This document shows, one piece after another, positions 34,284 to 43,617 of a DNA stretch of 64,000 nucleotides. The notes beneath the pieces were generated by a model. The model ran no database searches. It saw only the letters and a list, made by a program, of their open reading frames with translations, and was not told the DNA's origin. A program made the position numbers and the translations under genes. Source of the DNA: an uncultured Clostridia bacterium (lineage in GTDB: Bacteria; Bacillota; Clostridia; Oscillospirales; Acutalibacteraceae). The DNA lies in assembly GCA_947166625.1 (NCBI GenBank), contig CAMVEX010000003.1, forward strand, positions 81,197 through 145,196. Direction: 5' to 3'. Numbering within the stretch: the first letter of the stretch is position 1; each line of letters opens with the position of its first letter.

Positions 34284-37005
34284 TTTAAAGCTCAAAAGAA
34301 TAATCGCCGCGGCGCTGGCAATCCTGTTTTTCTTTATTTCGGGATTCGGCGTATTCTGTTTTGTCAGAGATACCGTCTATTACAACCGCCTGTCATCAAC
34401 GGGGGATTACCCCGAGTATTCGGGTACGAATGTTTTCAGGCAGATCCTCAATGAATGCGAATACCGCATCCTTTCGGACGGCGAATATCTCTCCTGCGAA
34501 AATCTTGATGATTATCTGAAGACCTCGGTAGGGAAAGAGCTTCAAAAAACCGTAAAAGAGGGCGCGGCGAATATCAAAGCCGCGTGTGATTATCTCGACG
34601 GGGTAAAGGGGCTTGAGGTCAGCGTAACGAGGGATAACAAATATCGTTACCGTTACCGCGGCGACGACGGAAGCTATTATTTCTCTTTTAACGGCAATTT
34701 GATTTCCGCCGATGAATATAATAATCTCGATTATATTGATGATTATTATGATGAAGAATATTATGAAGAAACCGCACTTGACGGCGACTTCAACACCGAC
34801 GCTTATGAAGAGGAAACAAGCGGTAAAACCGAGACGACAACGGAGCCGACGGGATCCGAAGATGAAAGCCGCAGCTCAGCTTCAACGACCGCTCCTCAGA
34901 CGGAAAACAAAGCCGAGGATGTTACCTCCGCCGTATTGACTACGGGTTATCCCGGCTTGCAGCTCGGTAAAAACAAGATAACAAATATCGGCAGAGCTAT
35001 CGGGCTGATATGGAAAACGACCCGGGGCGAAAACACTAACGGTATCAATTACGGGGAGATGTCAACCGAGCAGATAATCAAAAAATACACAGACGAGCGC
35101 CTTCCCCAATCATTCACTCCCGCTGTTCACGGCGATTATTATGATTTGTATATGTGGTCGGATGTGATAAAATCCGTCAATTATGCAGTGTTTTACAATA
35201 CTACGGGCAAGGTCGCAACAAACTGCGCGGTCAAACCGGGCGACGATACAAAAACCGTTCTCTCAAAAATCGGAGAGGATTATTACGAATATTATGAAAA
35301 CGGCAAATATGTCTCGTCGGCGGAGCATAAGGCAAATAATTCATACGCCGCCTCGGTCGGGTTTGAAGATTCTCCCGTAAGCACCGTTTACAGGCAGAAG
35401 AATATCGACAGGATCTATGTGGGCTGGGATATGAAAAAATCCGGCGCCGGCGATCCCTTTATCGTGGGCCGGACGGCATTTGAGGGCAATATACATTCTC
35501 ACGCAAAAATCGGCTCCGAGACGGCGTTTCTCGTGATAGCGATAATATCGTTTATCCTTGCCTGCGCCTGCTCCCTGTATGTGATCTCAAAAGCGGGGAT
35601 CACCTCATCGGGCGAGGCCGCTCTGCGATTTGCGGATAAGATACCTCTGATGATCAGGGCGGGGATCGCCGCAGCTTTTATGACGGCTTGCGGCGTATTT
35701 ATCGGCGGGATACATTATTATGAATTCAATCCGCAGCGGCTCTTTGTTTTCAATTCATTTCCGCCGGAGCTCGCCGAATTCATTGCCGGCCTTTCAAATC
35801 AGATCTGCGCTCTGCTCTTTGCCGCTTTCTGCGCCGCGGGGCTCGCGCTCATCTGCTCAATGGCGAGGAATATACGCACCAAAACATTCTTCAGATATAC
35901 CCTTGTAAACGCCGCAATAAGGATTATTAAATTTATCATTGGCAAAATACGCGGACTTTTCTCAAAAATCAAAACGGGGATTACAAAAGAAATTGCCGAT
36001 GATTACGCAAACGGCAAGGGCAGGAAGTTCCTCATTTTTTCGGGCATTGCAATATTCGCCGCAGCGCTTATCGGCGTTATATTGTTTACCGCGGCGTGGA
36101 GTGACGGCGCGAGGGTGATCGGGATAATCGGCACCCTGCTTCTCGCGGCTTATGCCGCACTGCTTGCCGTATCATTCCACAGGATAGCGAAGGGCATCGG
36201 CAAAATCAAAGAGGGCAAATTCAATAACGCCGTCAACACCGCGCTTATGCCGTCTTTTATGAAAGCGGTCGCCGAAAATATTTCATCCGTCAGAGACGGA
36301 GTGCAGGCGGCGGTAAATCAGGCTATGAGGGAGCAGGCGACGAGGACGGAGCTGCTCACAAATGTTACCCACGATCTCAAAACGCCGCTCACCTCGATAA
36401 TAACTTATGTAGATCTGCTCAAAAAGACGGATGACCCCGCCGAGCGCGAGGAATATCTCTCGGTCCTCGATGATAAATCGCAGAGGCTCAAAAAGCTGAT
36501 CGACGATCTCGTTCAGGCTTCAAAGGCGGCGAGCGGAAATGTTGAGGTAAATCCGATAAGGCTAAATCTCTGCGAATTTGCCGCCCAGATAATCGGCGAA
36601 AATGAGGATGAGCTCAGAGAGCAGGGGATCACCCTCGTTTCAAAAATCCCCTCCGATGCCGTATATGTGAATGCGGATTCAAATATCACAAACAGGATTT
36701 TTGAAAATCTGCTCTCAAATATCAAAAAATATGCGCTCAAAGGAACAAGGGCGTATATCGAGGTGACCTCAGGCGAAAACTACGGATTGATACTATTCAA
36801 AAATATCTCTTCCGCTCCGCTTGAAGCGGATACCGAAAAATTTACGGAGAGATTTTTCAGGGGCGATACCTCGAGAACGGGCGAAGGAAACGGGCTCGGG
36901 CTCTCCATCGCAAGCAACCTCTGCACGGCACAGGGAGGCACCTTTAAGATCGAAACGGATGGCGATCTTTTCAAAGCTATGGTGACGATACCCAAAGCAG
37001 ACTGA
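34255..37005 (+). CDS. Large multi-pass sensor histidine kinase
   Basis: 916 residues. No ATG is available: the frame overlaps the end of the response regulator and the likely start is TTG at 34255 (a TTG at 34267 is possible). Translation is probably coupled to the regulator. One N-terminal membrane segment (about residues 18-38) precedes an extracellular region of nearly 390 residues that includes a low-complexity acidic/Thr stretch (about 155-220). Four or five further membrane helices follow at roughly 425-645. The cytoplasmic kinase has NVTHDLKTPLTSIITY (His near 706), LLSNIKKYALKGTRAY and GEGNGLGLSIASNL. The kinase core is standard; the large sensor and added membrane helices are not. 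Confidence 0.9.
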   Translation: MDTKLKNTDNLKLKRIIAAALAILFFFISGFGVFCFVRDTVYYNRLSSTGDYPEYSGTNVFRQILNECEYRILSDGEYLSCENLDDYLKTSVGKELQKTVKEGAANIKAACDYLDGVKGLEVSVTRDNKYRYRYRGDDGSYYFSFNGNLISADEYNNLDYIDDYYDEEYYEETALDGDFNTDAYEEETSGKTETTTEPTGSEDESRSSASTTAPQTENKAEDVTSAVLTTGYPGLQLGKNKITNIGRAIGLIWKTTRGENTNGINYGEMSTEQIIKKYTDERLPQSFTPAVHGDYYDLYMWSDVIKSVNYAVFYNTTGKVATNCAVKPGDDTKTVLSKIGEDYYEYYENGKYVSSAEHKANNSYAASVGFEDSPVSTVYRQKNIDRIYVGWDMKKSGAGDPFIVGRTAFEGNIHSHAKIGSETAFLVIAIISFILACACSLYVISKAGITSSGEAALRFADKIPLMIRAGIAAAFMTACGVFIGGIHYYEFNPQRLFVFNSFPPELAEFIAGLSNQICALLFAAFCAAGLALICSMARNIRTKTFFRYTLVNAAIRIIKFIIGKIRGLFSKIKTGITKEIADDYANGKGRKFLIFSGIAIFAAALIGVILFTAAWSDGARVIGIIGTLLLAAYAALLAVSFHRIAKGIGKIKEGKFNNAVNTALMPSFMKAVAENISSVRDGVQAAVNQAMREQATRTELLTNVTHDLKTPLTSIITYVDLLKKTDDPAEREEYLSVLDDKSQRLKKLIDDLVQASKAASGNVEVNPIRLNLCEFAAQIIGENEDELREQGITLVSKIPSDAVYVNADSNITNRIFENLLSNIKKYALKGTRAYIEVTSGENYGLILFKNISSAPLEADTEKFTERFFRGDTSRTGEGNGLGLSIASNLCTAQGGTFKIETDGDLFKAMVTIPKAD

Positions 37006-37022
37006 CCGGAGAAGTTTATATT

Positions 37023-37067
37023 TTCGCATTTTGCGAAGCAGAACGGGCTGCCCGAAGGCAGCCCGTT
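37023..37067. terminator. Hairpins between convergent genes
   Basis: TTCGCA/TGCGAA (37023-37037) followed by a perfect 11-bp stem AACGGGCTGCC/GGCAGCCCGTT (37042-37052, 37057-37067) with loop CGAA. There is no long T run on either side, so termination strength is uncertain. Confidence 0.6.
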
Positions 37068-37074
37068 GACTGTA

Positions 37075-37518
37075 TTATCTGTAGAATAACAGGTAGAGGA
37101 AAATCATTCCGAAATCAATGGCGAGGGTAAATACCAGCCCTATCACGCAGGTGGTGACGGCGATGCGGTCATAGACCTTGCCCATCCTCCGGTTGAGAAA
37201 AACCGTATATTCCTTATCGGTCTTATAGATTTTGTCATCCATGATCCCGTCATCGGGGAATACGCAGGGGTATTCCGCGCCGTCAATTTCATAGAATGCG
37301 GCGCGCCATTTGAATACCGTATTTCTCTCGATCCTGAGGAATTTTGCCTTTCTCTTTTTTGAAAAGAGCAGGCGTATCACAAAGAATATGAAAAACAGAG
37401 TCATTCCCGCGCTCGCTATCGCAACGGCGCCGAGCACTCCGACCATGACAACGGTCTGCTTGCCCAAAAATAGCAGGGCGAGGATCGCCAGAATAATTAC
37501 AACGATTATCTTTTCCAT
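37075..37518 (-). CDS. Small membrane protein of unknown function
   Basis: 147 residues. Two hydrophobic N-terminal segments (IIVVIILAILALLFLG; VLGAVAIASAGMTLFFIFFVI), a basic loop (SKKRKAKFLRIER), a beta-like soluble stretch containing EYPCVFPDDGIMDDKIYKTDKEY, and a last pair of membrane segments. The middle part reads like a small OB-type or DUF3592-like loop domain but no family is assigned. It follows the GH5-like gene by a single base, so the two are in one transcript. Confidence 0.65.
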   Translation of the reverse strand: MEKIIVVIILAILALLFLGKQTVVMVGVLGAVAIASAGMTLFFIFFVIRLLFSKKRKAKFLRIERNTVFKWRAAFYEIDGAEYPCVFPDDGIMDDKIYKTDKEYTVFLNRRMGKVYDRIAVTTCVIGLVFTLAIDFGMIFLYLLFYR

Positions 37519-37519
37519 A

Positions 37520-38659
37520 TCAGCCCAGCTTCATGAAGTTTTCGGTAAGTGACGGCTTTGACACCTTTTCGCAGATCTCATCGTAGCTGTCGGCGACGGT
37601 GTCAATAAAATCCTTCGGCTTGCAATAAATGCAGTTATCCGTATTGCTCCCCTTGAAATAGCCGCTTATCCTGCCGATGTCTCCGGGCAGAGCGATTATC
37701 TCATCGTTTCCGAATGCGCCTTCCGAAACAGCCGTCAAGGGCATTTCCGGGGGAAGGGACTGCATAAGCTCATTCAGATTTTGAGAATCCATATCCGCGA
37801 TAACGCCGAAGCCGTAGCTTTTAAGCTCCGCCGTATCATCGGGCAGGCCTCGCGAATCCGCAAAAATAAGGTGCCTGTCATTGAGAGTGCGCAGAGCCTT
37901 GGCGGTCCTTATACAGAGGGAATAATATATTTTTTTATCCTTCTCATTCTGCTCGCCTTTAAGCTCGGCGAAGGGAAGCTCGTAGCCGAGCACTGCGGGG
38001 TTATCCTTATAATGAGTGCTGATTTCGGAGCACATCCTGACAAATTCGCTCCGCTTTGAGAATGCCTTTTTGCCCATCTCAAAAATCCCGTATTCGCCCG
38101 CATCGGGGTTATAACCGGGGGCGTCGGAGCAGGTGAGGATGACATAGATGCCGGATTTTGCGCATTTGGAAATAAACTTATCAAGCCTCTTGAGCTGGGG
38201 CTTGTCTTTTTTTGACACCTTTTCTTCTTTGAAGAGCAGGAAGCTTCTGACGGGGAGCCTCACGCAGTTTATGCCCGCCTTCGCGATCTCTTTTATATCT
38301 GCGGGGGATACGGTGTTTTCAAAGCATTTGCCGAATATCTTTCTCGCTCCGTAATCACCGAATCTCGCCTTGAGAGCTTCAAACGAGGCACGCACTCCGC
38401 CCGGGATCAGCTCGTTGCCCTCACGGCAGCCGAAGGTGAAATCAAGCAGATTTATTCCGTTTATCTCAGTTTTTTCTCCGCGCGCGGTCACAAATCCCGC
38501 GGCGTCCGAAGCGATAAAATCATCGTCATCCAGAGCCTTTCGCCTGCGGTTTATAATGAAGCCGCCTATGACGGGGGCAGTCACCGCCGCAGCCGCCGCG
38601 GCTACGGAAGCGGTCGCCATATTCCTGCCGTAATTTTTCTCTTTCTCTGAATTTTTCAT
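37520..38659 (-). CDS. GH5-like (cellulase family) membrane-anchored protein, degenerate active site
   Basis: About 379 residues from the ATG at 38659, one base after the previous stop. A hydrophobic N-terminal segment (VAAAAAAVTAPVIGGFII) followed by RRRK suggests membrane anchoring. The barrel resembles GH5: INGINLLDFTFG, AGINCVRLPVRSF, VILTCSDAPGYN, AVLGYELPFAEL and TAVSEGAFG. In active enzymes the third and fourth read roughly DLHGAPG and ELLNEP; here the His is replaced and the NEP triad is disrupted, although a nucleophile-like Glu (SEGAFG) remains. It may bind sugar without hydrolysis, or have altered chemistry. Confidence 0.7.
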   Translation of the reverse strand: MKNSEKEKNYGRNMATASVAAAAAAVTAPVIGGFIINRRRKALDDDDFIASDAAGFVTARGEKTEINGINLLDFTFGCREGNELIPGGVRASFEALKARFGDYGARKIFGKCFENTVSPADIKEIAKAGINCVRLPVRSFLLFKEEKVSKKDKPQLKRLDKFISKCAKSGIYVILTCSDAPGYNPDAGEYGIFEMGKKAFSKRSEFVRMCSEISTHYKDNPAVLGYELPFAELKGEQNEKDKKIYYSLCIRTAKALRTLNDRHLIFADSRGLPDDTAELKSYGFGVIADMDSQNLNELMQSLPPEMPLTAVSEGAFGNDEIIALPGDIGRISGYFKGSNTDNCIYCKPKDFIDTVADSYDEICEKVSKPSLTENFMKLG

Positions 38660-38660
38660 A

Positions 38661-40280
38661 TCAATCAAACCTTTTCGCATTTATGAAGCATACGGTATCC
38701 TCGGTGTCAAGCACCGTAATGCCGGTTATCTCGCTGTTAAGGGCAAATTTGGATGAGCCGGTCATGAGCGGGAAGAAAACGCCTTCGCGCAGTATCATTG
38801 CCTCCGCGGTGAAACAGCCGTTGATGATATCGTCATCGGTGACGGAAGCTTTGAGATTCCTGATGACGGCGGCAAAGTTTACATCCGAGTAGCGGAAGAT
38901 CCCGCCGTCTTCAAATTGGGCGAGGTAGTTTACCGCGTTGTGCTCGCCGGTGGTAAGCGCGCAGACAGCCGCCTGATAATTACCGGAATTCACCGCTTTC
39001 GCGATCTCTTCGTCGGTGCCGTTCACAACGCTTACGGAGAGGGTGATGCCGAGAGATTTTTGCCAAACCTGGAGCTGATCTCTGATAACTTCGTCAAACC
39101 TGTCGGGGCATAGGATATTAACTTCGGCGGTGGATATTTCAAGGGCTTCGAGCCCGCGCTGCCAGTATTTTTTTGCCCTGCTGACGGAGCCTTCGATATT
39201 CGGGGTCTGGCTGCCGACCCTTGAGCGGTAGCTGTCGCTTCCGACATAGCAGCAGGCGGGGATGAAGCCGTTCGCTTTACCGAAGGATTCTGATTTGCTG
39301 AATAAGCTCTTATCAACTGAGCAGCAGAGCGCCTTGCGTATATCGGGATTTGAGAGCAGCGGATCGGAGCAGTTAAAGGCGAGGCCGATAACGGTATCGG
39401 GTATCTCCTTGGCTACGGTGACCCCCTCCGGGATCTCGCTGAGGGGCTTGAGAAGCGCCGCGCTGAGCGAACCGTTTGAGAGCTTTTTGGAAACGGACTC
39501 GGCGTTGGGGTCAAAGGTTATCGCGACAGACAGGGGGATGACCTCTCCCTTGCCCGCGTAATATTTGTTTTTCTTAATGGTTATCTGGCTTTCGGGATCC
39601 CAGTAGCTCAGATAAAACGGGCCGTTGCAAAGCAGAGTGTTTTTGGTGAGCCCGTACCGCCCGCTCATCGCGTTGTAAAAATCGGCGTTGCAGGGCATAA
39701 ATTCGCTCTCCGTGAGCCTAGTGAGAAAATCGGGGCAGGGCTCGGTCAGAGTAAATACAAGGGTGTATTCGTCCGGCGCCGTAACGCCGAGAGAGGAGAG
39801 CTCCGCTTTGCCGGCATAAATATCCGCAGCGCCGGCAATCACCATCAGCCTGCCGGCATTTGGCGATTTGATCGCGGGATCGACCGCACGCCTGCAAGCG
39901 AATATGAAATCTTCCGCGTTGACCTTGGCATCGACAAATTTCTTATAGAATTCCTCGCCGTATTGAGTTTTGAAGGATGAGGGGCAATACCATTCGGTAT
40001 CCTTCTGAAGGAAAAAGGTGTATGTGAGCCCGTCCTCGGAGATCTCCCATTTTTCGGCGATACCGGGGACTATCCCGCCTTCGGGGCCGAGCCTCACCAG
40101 ACCTTCAAACACATTGTTGATCACTATCTTTGCGCCGGATTCGGAGGCGTACTGCGGGTCGAGAGTGGCCGGCGACGTGTCGATGGCGTATGCGATGCTT
40201 TTGCCCGTACCCCTTCCCGCGCAGGCGGAGCAGAGCAGGAGCGCCAGCACCGGCAGAAAACAGAGAATTTTTTTCATCAT
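38661..40280 (-). CDS. ABC transporter solute-binding lipoprotein, family 5
   Basis: 539 residues. A lipoprotein signal (ILCFLPVLALLLCSACAG) is followed by the SBP family 5 pattern: DTSPATLDPQYASESGAKIV, NVFEGLVRLGPEGGIVPGIA and WEISEDGLTYTFFLQKD. Family members bind oligopeptides, nickel or dipeptides outside the cell and pass them to an Opp/Dpp-type permease. No permease or ATPase gene is nearby, so this is an orphan binding protein. The first of two adjacent ATGs overlaps the topB stop by 4 bp, with GGAGG upstream. Confidence 0.9.
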   Translation of the reverse strand: MMKKILCFLPVLALLLCSACAGRGTGKSIAYAIDTSPATLDPQYASESGAKIVINNVFEGLVRLGPEGGIVPGIAEKWEISEDGLTYTFFLQKDTEWYCPSSFKTQYGEEFYKKFVDAKVNAEDFIFACRRAVDPAIKSPNAGRLMVIAGAADIYAGKAELSSLGVTAPDEYTLVFTLTEPCPDFLTRLTESEFMPCNADFYNAMSGRYGLTKNTLLCNGPFYLSYWDPESQITIKKNKYYAGKGEVIPLSVAITFDPNAESVSKKLSNGSLSAALLKPLSEIPEGVTVAKEIPDTVIGLAFNCSDPLLSNPDIRKALCCSVDKSLFSKSESFGKANGFIPACCYVGSDSYRSRVGSQTPNIEGSVSRAKKYWQRGLEALEISTAEVNILCPDRFDEVIRDQLQVWQKSLGITLSVSVVNGTDEEIAKAVNSGNYQAAVCALTTGEHNAVNYLAQFEDGGIFRYSDVNFAAVIRNLKASVTDDDIINGCFTAEAMILREGVFFPLMTGSSKFALNSEITGITVLDTEDTVCFINAKRFD

Positions 40281-42451
40281 TTATCCTCCGACCAGTTTGC
40301 CAGCAGATCGGCAAACGGGTTATTCACCGTCTTTTGCTTATTCTGCTGTCTAATATAATTTTCAACATCGCGTTTGCCCGCGCCCGCGCTCTCCTTGCGT
40401 TTATTGAAATCGGTGAGTTTTTCGCGGTATCCGCAAACGCAGTAAAACATCTTTTTATCGCCCTCGCCGCGCATTTCAAGCTTTTTATGGCATTCGGGGC
40501 ATCTTGCGTTGGTTATTATCGAAACGCTCTTTCTGTAGCCGCATTCGCGATCCTGACAGACGAGCATCTTGCCTTTTTTGCCGTTGACCTCAAGCAGATA
40601 CTTGCCGCATTCGGGGCAGACCTCTCTTGTGATATTGTCGTGATGATAAACGGCGTTGCTTTTTTTGACATCCGAAACGAGAGAGACGGCGTAATCTCGC
40701 ATTTCATCAACAAATTTTTTATCGCTTTCTTTGCCGCTTGCTATGAGTGAGAGCCGCTGCTCCCATTTAGCGGTCAGCTCAGCGGATTTGAGCTCGGGAG
40801 GGACTATGCCGATAAGCTGCCTGCCCTTTGAAGTCGGATAGATCTCTCTGCCTCTTCTCTCAATGTAGAATGAATCGAAGAGTTTTTCAATAATATCCGC
40901 CCTTGTCGCCGGGGTGCCGAGCCCGCCCGCGGATTTGAGAGCCTCGCGGAGCCTGCCGTCCTCGACGCGGTTTGAGGGATTTTCCATTGCCGTGAGCAGG
41001 GTGGCTTCGGTGAATCTCGGCGGAGGCGCGGTCTTGCCCGCGACGATTCTCACATCTTTTACCGTGACCGCCGCGCCCTGATTGAGAGCGGGCAGGGATT
41101 GGGATTTGACATCATCCGCGCTGTCGGCGTCATCATAGAGAGAAGAATCATAAAGCGCCTTCCAGCCTGCGGAGATAACGCTCTGACCCTTGGCGTAGAA
41201 ATTATATTTTCCGGCAGTCACCTTCACCTGAACTTCGTTATATTCATAAGCGGGGCTGAGCACGGCGATAAATCTGCGCACGACCAGATCATAGATATGA
41301 AGCTCATCGCGCGTGAGCTTGTTGAGATCGACATATTGCTCGGTCGGGATTATGGCGTGATGATCCGAAACGAGGGCGTCGTTTACGATGAATTTTGTTT
41401 GCAGGGGCTTTGAACGGAGTACGGCGTTTGCCGCCTCTCTGTATTGACCTATGGCTATCGCCCTGAGCCTTTCGGGGAGAGTGGCGACAACATCCTTTGT
41501 GATATATCTCGAATCGGTCCTCGGGTAGGTGAGGAGTTTATGCGTTTCATAAAGGCTCTGCATAAGCGACAGGGTCTGCTTTGCCGAGTAGCCGTATTTT
41601 TTGTTTGCGTCGCGCTGAAGCTCCGTCAGATCGTAGGCGGCGGGCGGATTTTTGGATTTATACTGTTTTTTTACCTCGGTGAGGATCGCCCTCTGACCCT
41701 TGACGGCCTGCGCGATCTCCTGAGCCGCGGCGGCGTCAGAAAAACTCGCCTGATTGCGTTGATCCTTGTAAAGCGCCGTGAAGTTGCCGAGATCCGCCTT
41801 GACGGTGAAATAATCCTTGGGTCTGAATTTCAGAATCTCCTCTTCGCGCTGAACTATCATTGCGAGAGTGGGGGTCTGGACTCTGCCCGCCGAAAGCTGC
41901 GCATTATGTTTGCAGGTGAGTGCTCTTGTCACATTCAGCCCGACGAGCCAATCCGCCTGCGCCCTGGATTGGGCGGAGCGGAAAAGGTTATCATACTGCG
42001 AGGCGGGCCTGAGAGAGGCGAAGCCCTCGCGTATGGCTTTATCCGTCTGTGATGATATCCACAGTCGCTGAGCGGGCTTGCGGCAGTTTGCCTTGAGGAG
42101 GATCCACCTCGCCACAAGCTCTCCCTCTCTGCCGGCGTCGGTGGCTATTACGACCTTATCGACCTCTTTGCTCGCGAGCAGGGCGCTGACCGCCTTAAAC
42201 TGCTTTGAGGTCTGGCCGATCACAACGAGTTTCATTTTATCCGGCAGCATGGGCAGATCTTCCATACGCCAGGCTTTGTATTTATCCGAGTATGCTTCGG
42301 GGTCGGCGAGGGTGACGAGATGGCCGAGCGCCCAGGTAATGATATATTTATCTCCGATCAGACAGCCGTTGCCGCTCTTTTTACAGCCAAGCACCCGGGC
42401 TATATCTCTGGCGACAGACGGCTTTTCGGTCAGTACAAGTGTTTTAAACAT
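40277..42451 (-). CDS. topB: DNA topoisomerase III
   Basis: About 724 residues. The ATG at 42451 is chosen because GGAGG precedes it and the protein then begins MFKTLVLTEKPSVARDIARV, the Toprim start. The catalytic Tyr lies in LTYPRTDSRYITKDV. TDAGREGELVARWIL and RVQTPTLAMIVQREEEI are type IA hallmarks. Two C-terminal zinc ribbons are visible (CPECGKYLLE; CPECHKKLEMRG...CVCGYREK). This type IA enzyme decatenates DNA and is common on chromosomes and conjugative elements. It overlaps the downstream lipoprotein gene, an unexpected partner. Confidence 0.95.
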   Translation of the reverse strand: MFKTLVLTEKPSVARDIARVLGCKKSGNGCLIGDKYIITWALGHLVTLADPEAYSDKYKAWRMEDLPMLPDKMKLVVIGQTSKQFKAVSALLASKEVDKVVIATDAGREGELVARWILLKANCRKPAQRLWISSQTDKAIREGFASLRPASQYDNLFRSAQSRAQADWLVGLNVTRALTCKHNAQLSAGRVQTPTLAMIVQREEEILKFRPKDYFTVKADLGNFTALYKDQRNQASFSDAAAAQEIAQAVKGQRAILTEVKKQYKSKNPPAAYDLTELQRDANKKYGYSAKQTLSLMQSLYETHKLLTYPRTDSRYITKDVVATLPERLRAIAIGQYREAANAVLRSKPLQTKFIVNDALVSDHHAIIPTEQYVDLNKLTRDELHIYDLVVRRFIAVLSPAYEYNEVQVKVTAGKYNFYAKGQSVISAGWKALYDSSLYDDADSADDVKSQSLPALNQGAAVTVKDVRIVAGKTAPPPRFTEATLLTAMENPSNRVEDGRLREALKSAGGLGTPATRADIIEKLFDSFYIERRGREIYPTSKGRQLIGIVPPELKSAELTAKWEQRLSLIASGKESDKKFVDEMRDYAVSLVSDVKKSNAVYHHDNITREVCPECGKYLLEVNGKKGKMLVCQDRECGYRKSVSIITNARCPECHKKLEMRGEGDKKMFYCVCGYREKLTDFNKRKESAGAGKRDVENYIRQQNKQKTVNNPFADLLANWSEDK

Positions 42452-42480
42452 CGGAATACCTCCAAAATAATCCACTATAA

Positions 42481-42510
42481 ATAATAGCATTTCGGAGGTA
42501 TATATGTCAA
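42481..42510 (-). promoter_or_regulatory. topB promoter
   Basis: Minus-strand TTGACA (42510-42505), 18-bp spacer, TATTAT (42486-42481), 30 bp before the topB ATG. Confidence 0.8.
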
Positions 42511-42520
42511 CAATATATGA

Positions 42521-42540
42521 GTTTACAAATTGTTTACAAA
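42521..42540. promoter_or_regulatory. Tandem direct repeat GTTTACAAA x2, 11-bp period
   Basis: GTTTACAAA at 42521-42529 and 42532-42540, just upstream of the topB -35 box and between divergent topB and dgt. An 11-bp period puts both copies on one DNA face and suggests a regulator site. Confidence 0.45.
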
Positions 42541-42596
42541 ATAATTAAAGGGATTTTGCCGAAAAACGGCGTATTAGTTTGTGAAGGGGTGAGAAA

Positions 42597-43598
42597 ATGG
42601 CGAGTATCCGCGAGCAAAAATATGAGAGGGAAAGATTGCTGCTGTCACCTTCGGCGGCGTTTTCATTCAACACAAAAGGGCGTCTTGTTCCCGAAGAGGA
42701 ATGCTCCGTGAGGACGGAGTATCAGAGAGACAGAGACAGGATAATCCACTGCGGAGCTTTCCGCAGGCTCAAGCATAAGACCCAGGTGTTTCTTTCGCCC
42801 GAAGGGGATCATTACCGCACAAGGCTCACCCACACCCTTGAGGTCGCCCAGATAGCCGACACGATTGCCGACGCTCTCGGATTAAACAGAGATCTGACCT
42901 GCGCCATTGCTCTCGGCCACGACCTCGGGCATACGCCCTTCGGCCACGCGGGCGAAAGGGCTCTCGCCGCCGCCTGCCCCCACGGCTTCAAGCATTATGA
43001 GCAGAGCCTGAGAGTGGTGGATAAGCTTGAGAAAGACGGCGAAGGGCTCAATCTCACCTACGAGGTGCGCAACGGGATAGTGAGGCATACAAACGGCGCC
43101 CCCGCCGATACTCTCGAGGGCAGGATAGTCCGCCTGTCGGACCGCATAGCCTATATCAATCACGATATTGATGACGCCGAGAGCGCGGGGATACTCACGG
43201 AGGATGATATACCCGTTGAGATCAGGGATGTGCTCGGCTATTCCAAAGCCGAGAGGATAAATACCCTTGTGCTTGATTGCGTCGGCAGCAGCGGCGAAGA
43301 TATTTCTCTGTCGCCCCAGGTCGGTATGATATTCGATATGCTTCACAGCTTTATGTTTGAAGCCGTATATACGAACCCCGCCTGCAAGAGTGAAGAGGGC
43401 AAGGCAGCCGAAATGGTGGCGACGCTCTACAAAAAGTTTTCAAAATATCCGGAGCTCATGCCGGATATGTATATAAAAATCGCAAGAACGGAATCTCCGG
43501 AGACAGCCGCGTGTGATTTTGTCGCAGGCATGACAGACCGCTATGCCGTCAAGGTTTTTGAGGATATGTTTGTGCCTCGGGGCTGGTCCGGGATCTGA
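42597..43598 (+). CDS. dgt: dGTP triphosphohydrolase (HD domain)
   Basis: 333 residues. The HD-domain metal ligands are visible: RLTHTLEVAQIADTIADAL supplies His, and IALGHDLGHTPFGHAGERAL the HD pair and following His. RDRIIHCGAFRRLKHKTQVF is the Dgt signature. It cleaves dGTP (often dNTPs) to nucleoside and triphosphate. It is placed just before the primase and sigma genes, as in many Clostridia, so the cluster acts in replication and dNTP control. GAAGGGGTGAG precedes the ATG. Confidence 0.93.
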   Translation: MASIREQKYERERLLLSPSAAFSFNTKGRLVPEEECSVRTEYQRDRDRIIHCGAFRRLKHKTQVFLSPEGDHYRTRLTHTLEVAQIADTIADALGLNRDLTCAIALGHDLGHTPFGHAGERALAAACPHGFKHYEQSLRVVDKLEKDGEGLNLTYEVRNGIVRHTNGAPADTLEGRIVRLSDRIAYINHDIDDAESAGILTEDDIPVEIRDVLGYSKAERINTLVLDCVGSSGEDISLSPQVGMIFDMLHSFMFEAVYTNPACKSEEGKAAEMVATLYKKFSKYPELMPDMYIKIARTESPETAACDFVAGMTDRYAVKVFEDMFVPRGWSGI

Positions 43599-43617
43599 AT
43601 TTCGCAGAGGTAGAAAA

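Noticed and set aside
41444..42052. 202-codon ORF opposite topB
   Set aside because: A shadow of topB; it has no promoter or start signal and its composition follows the reverse frame.
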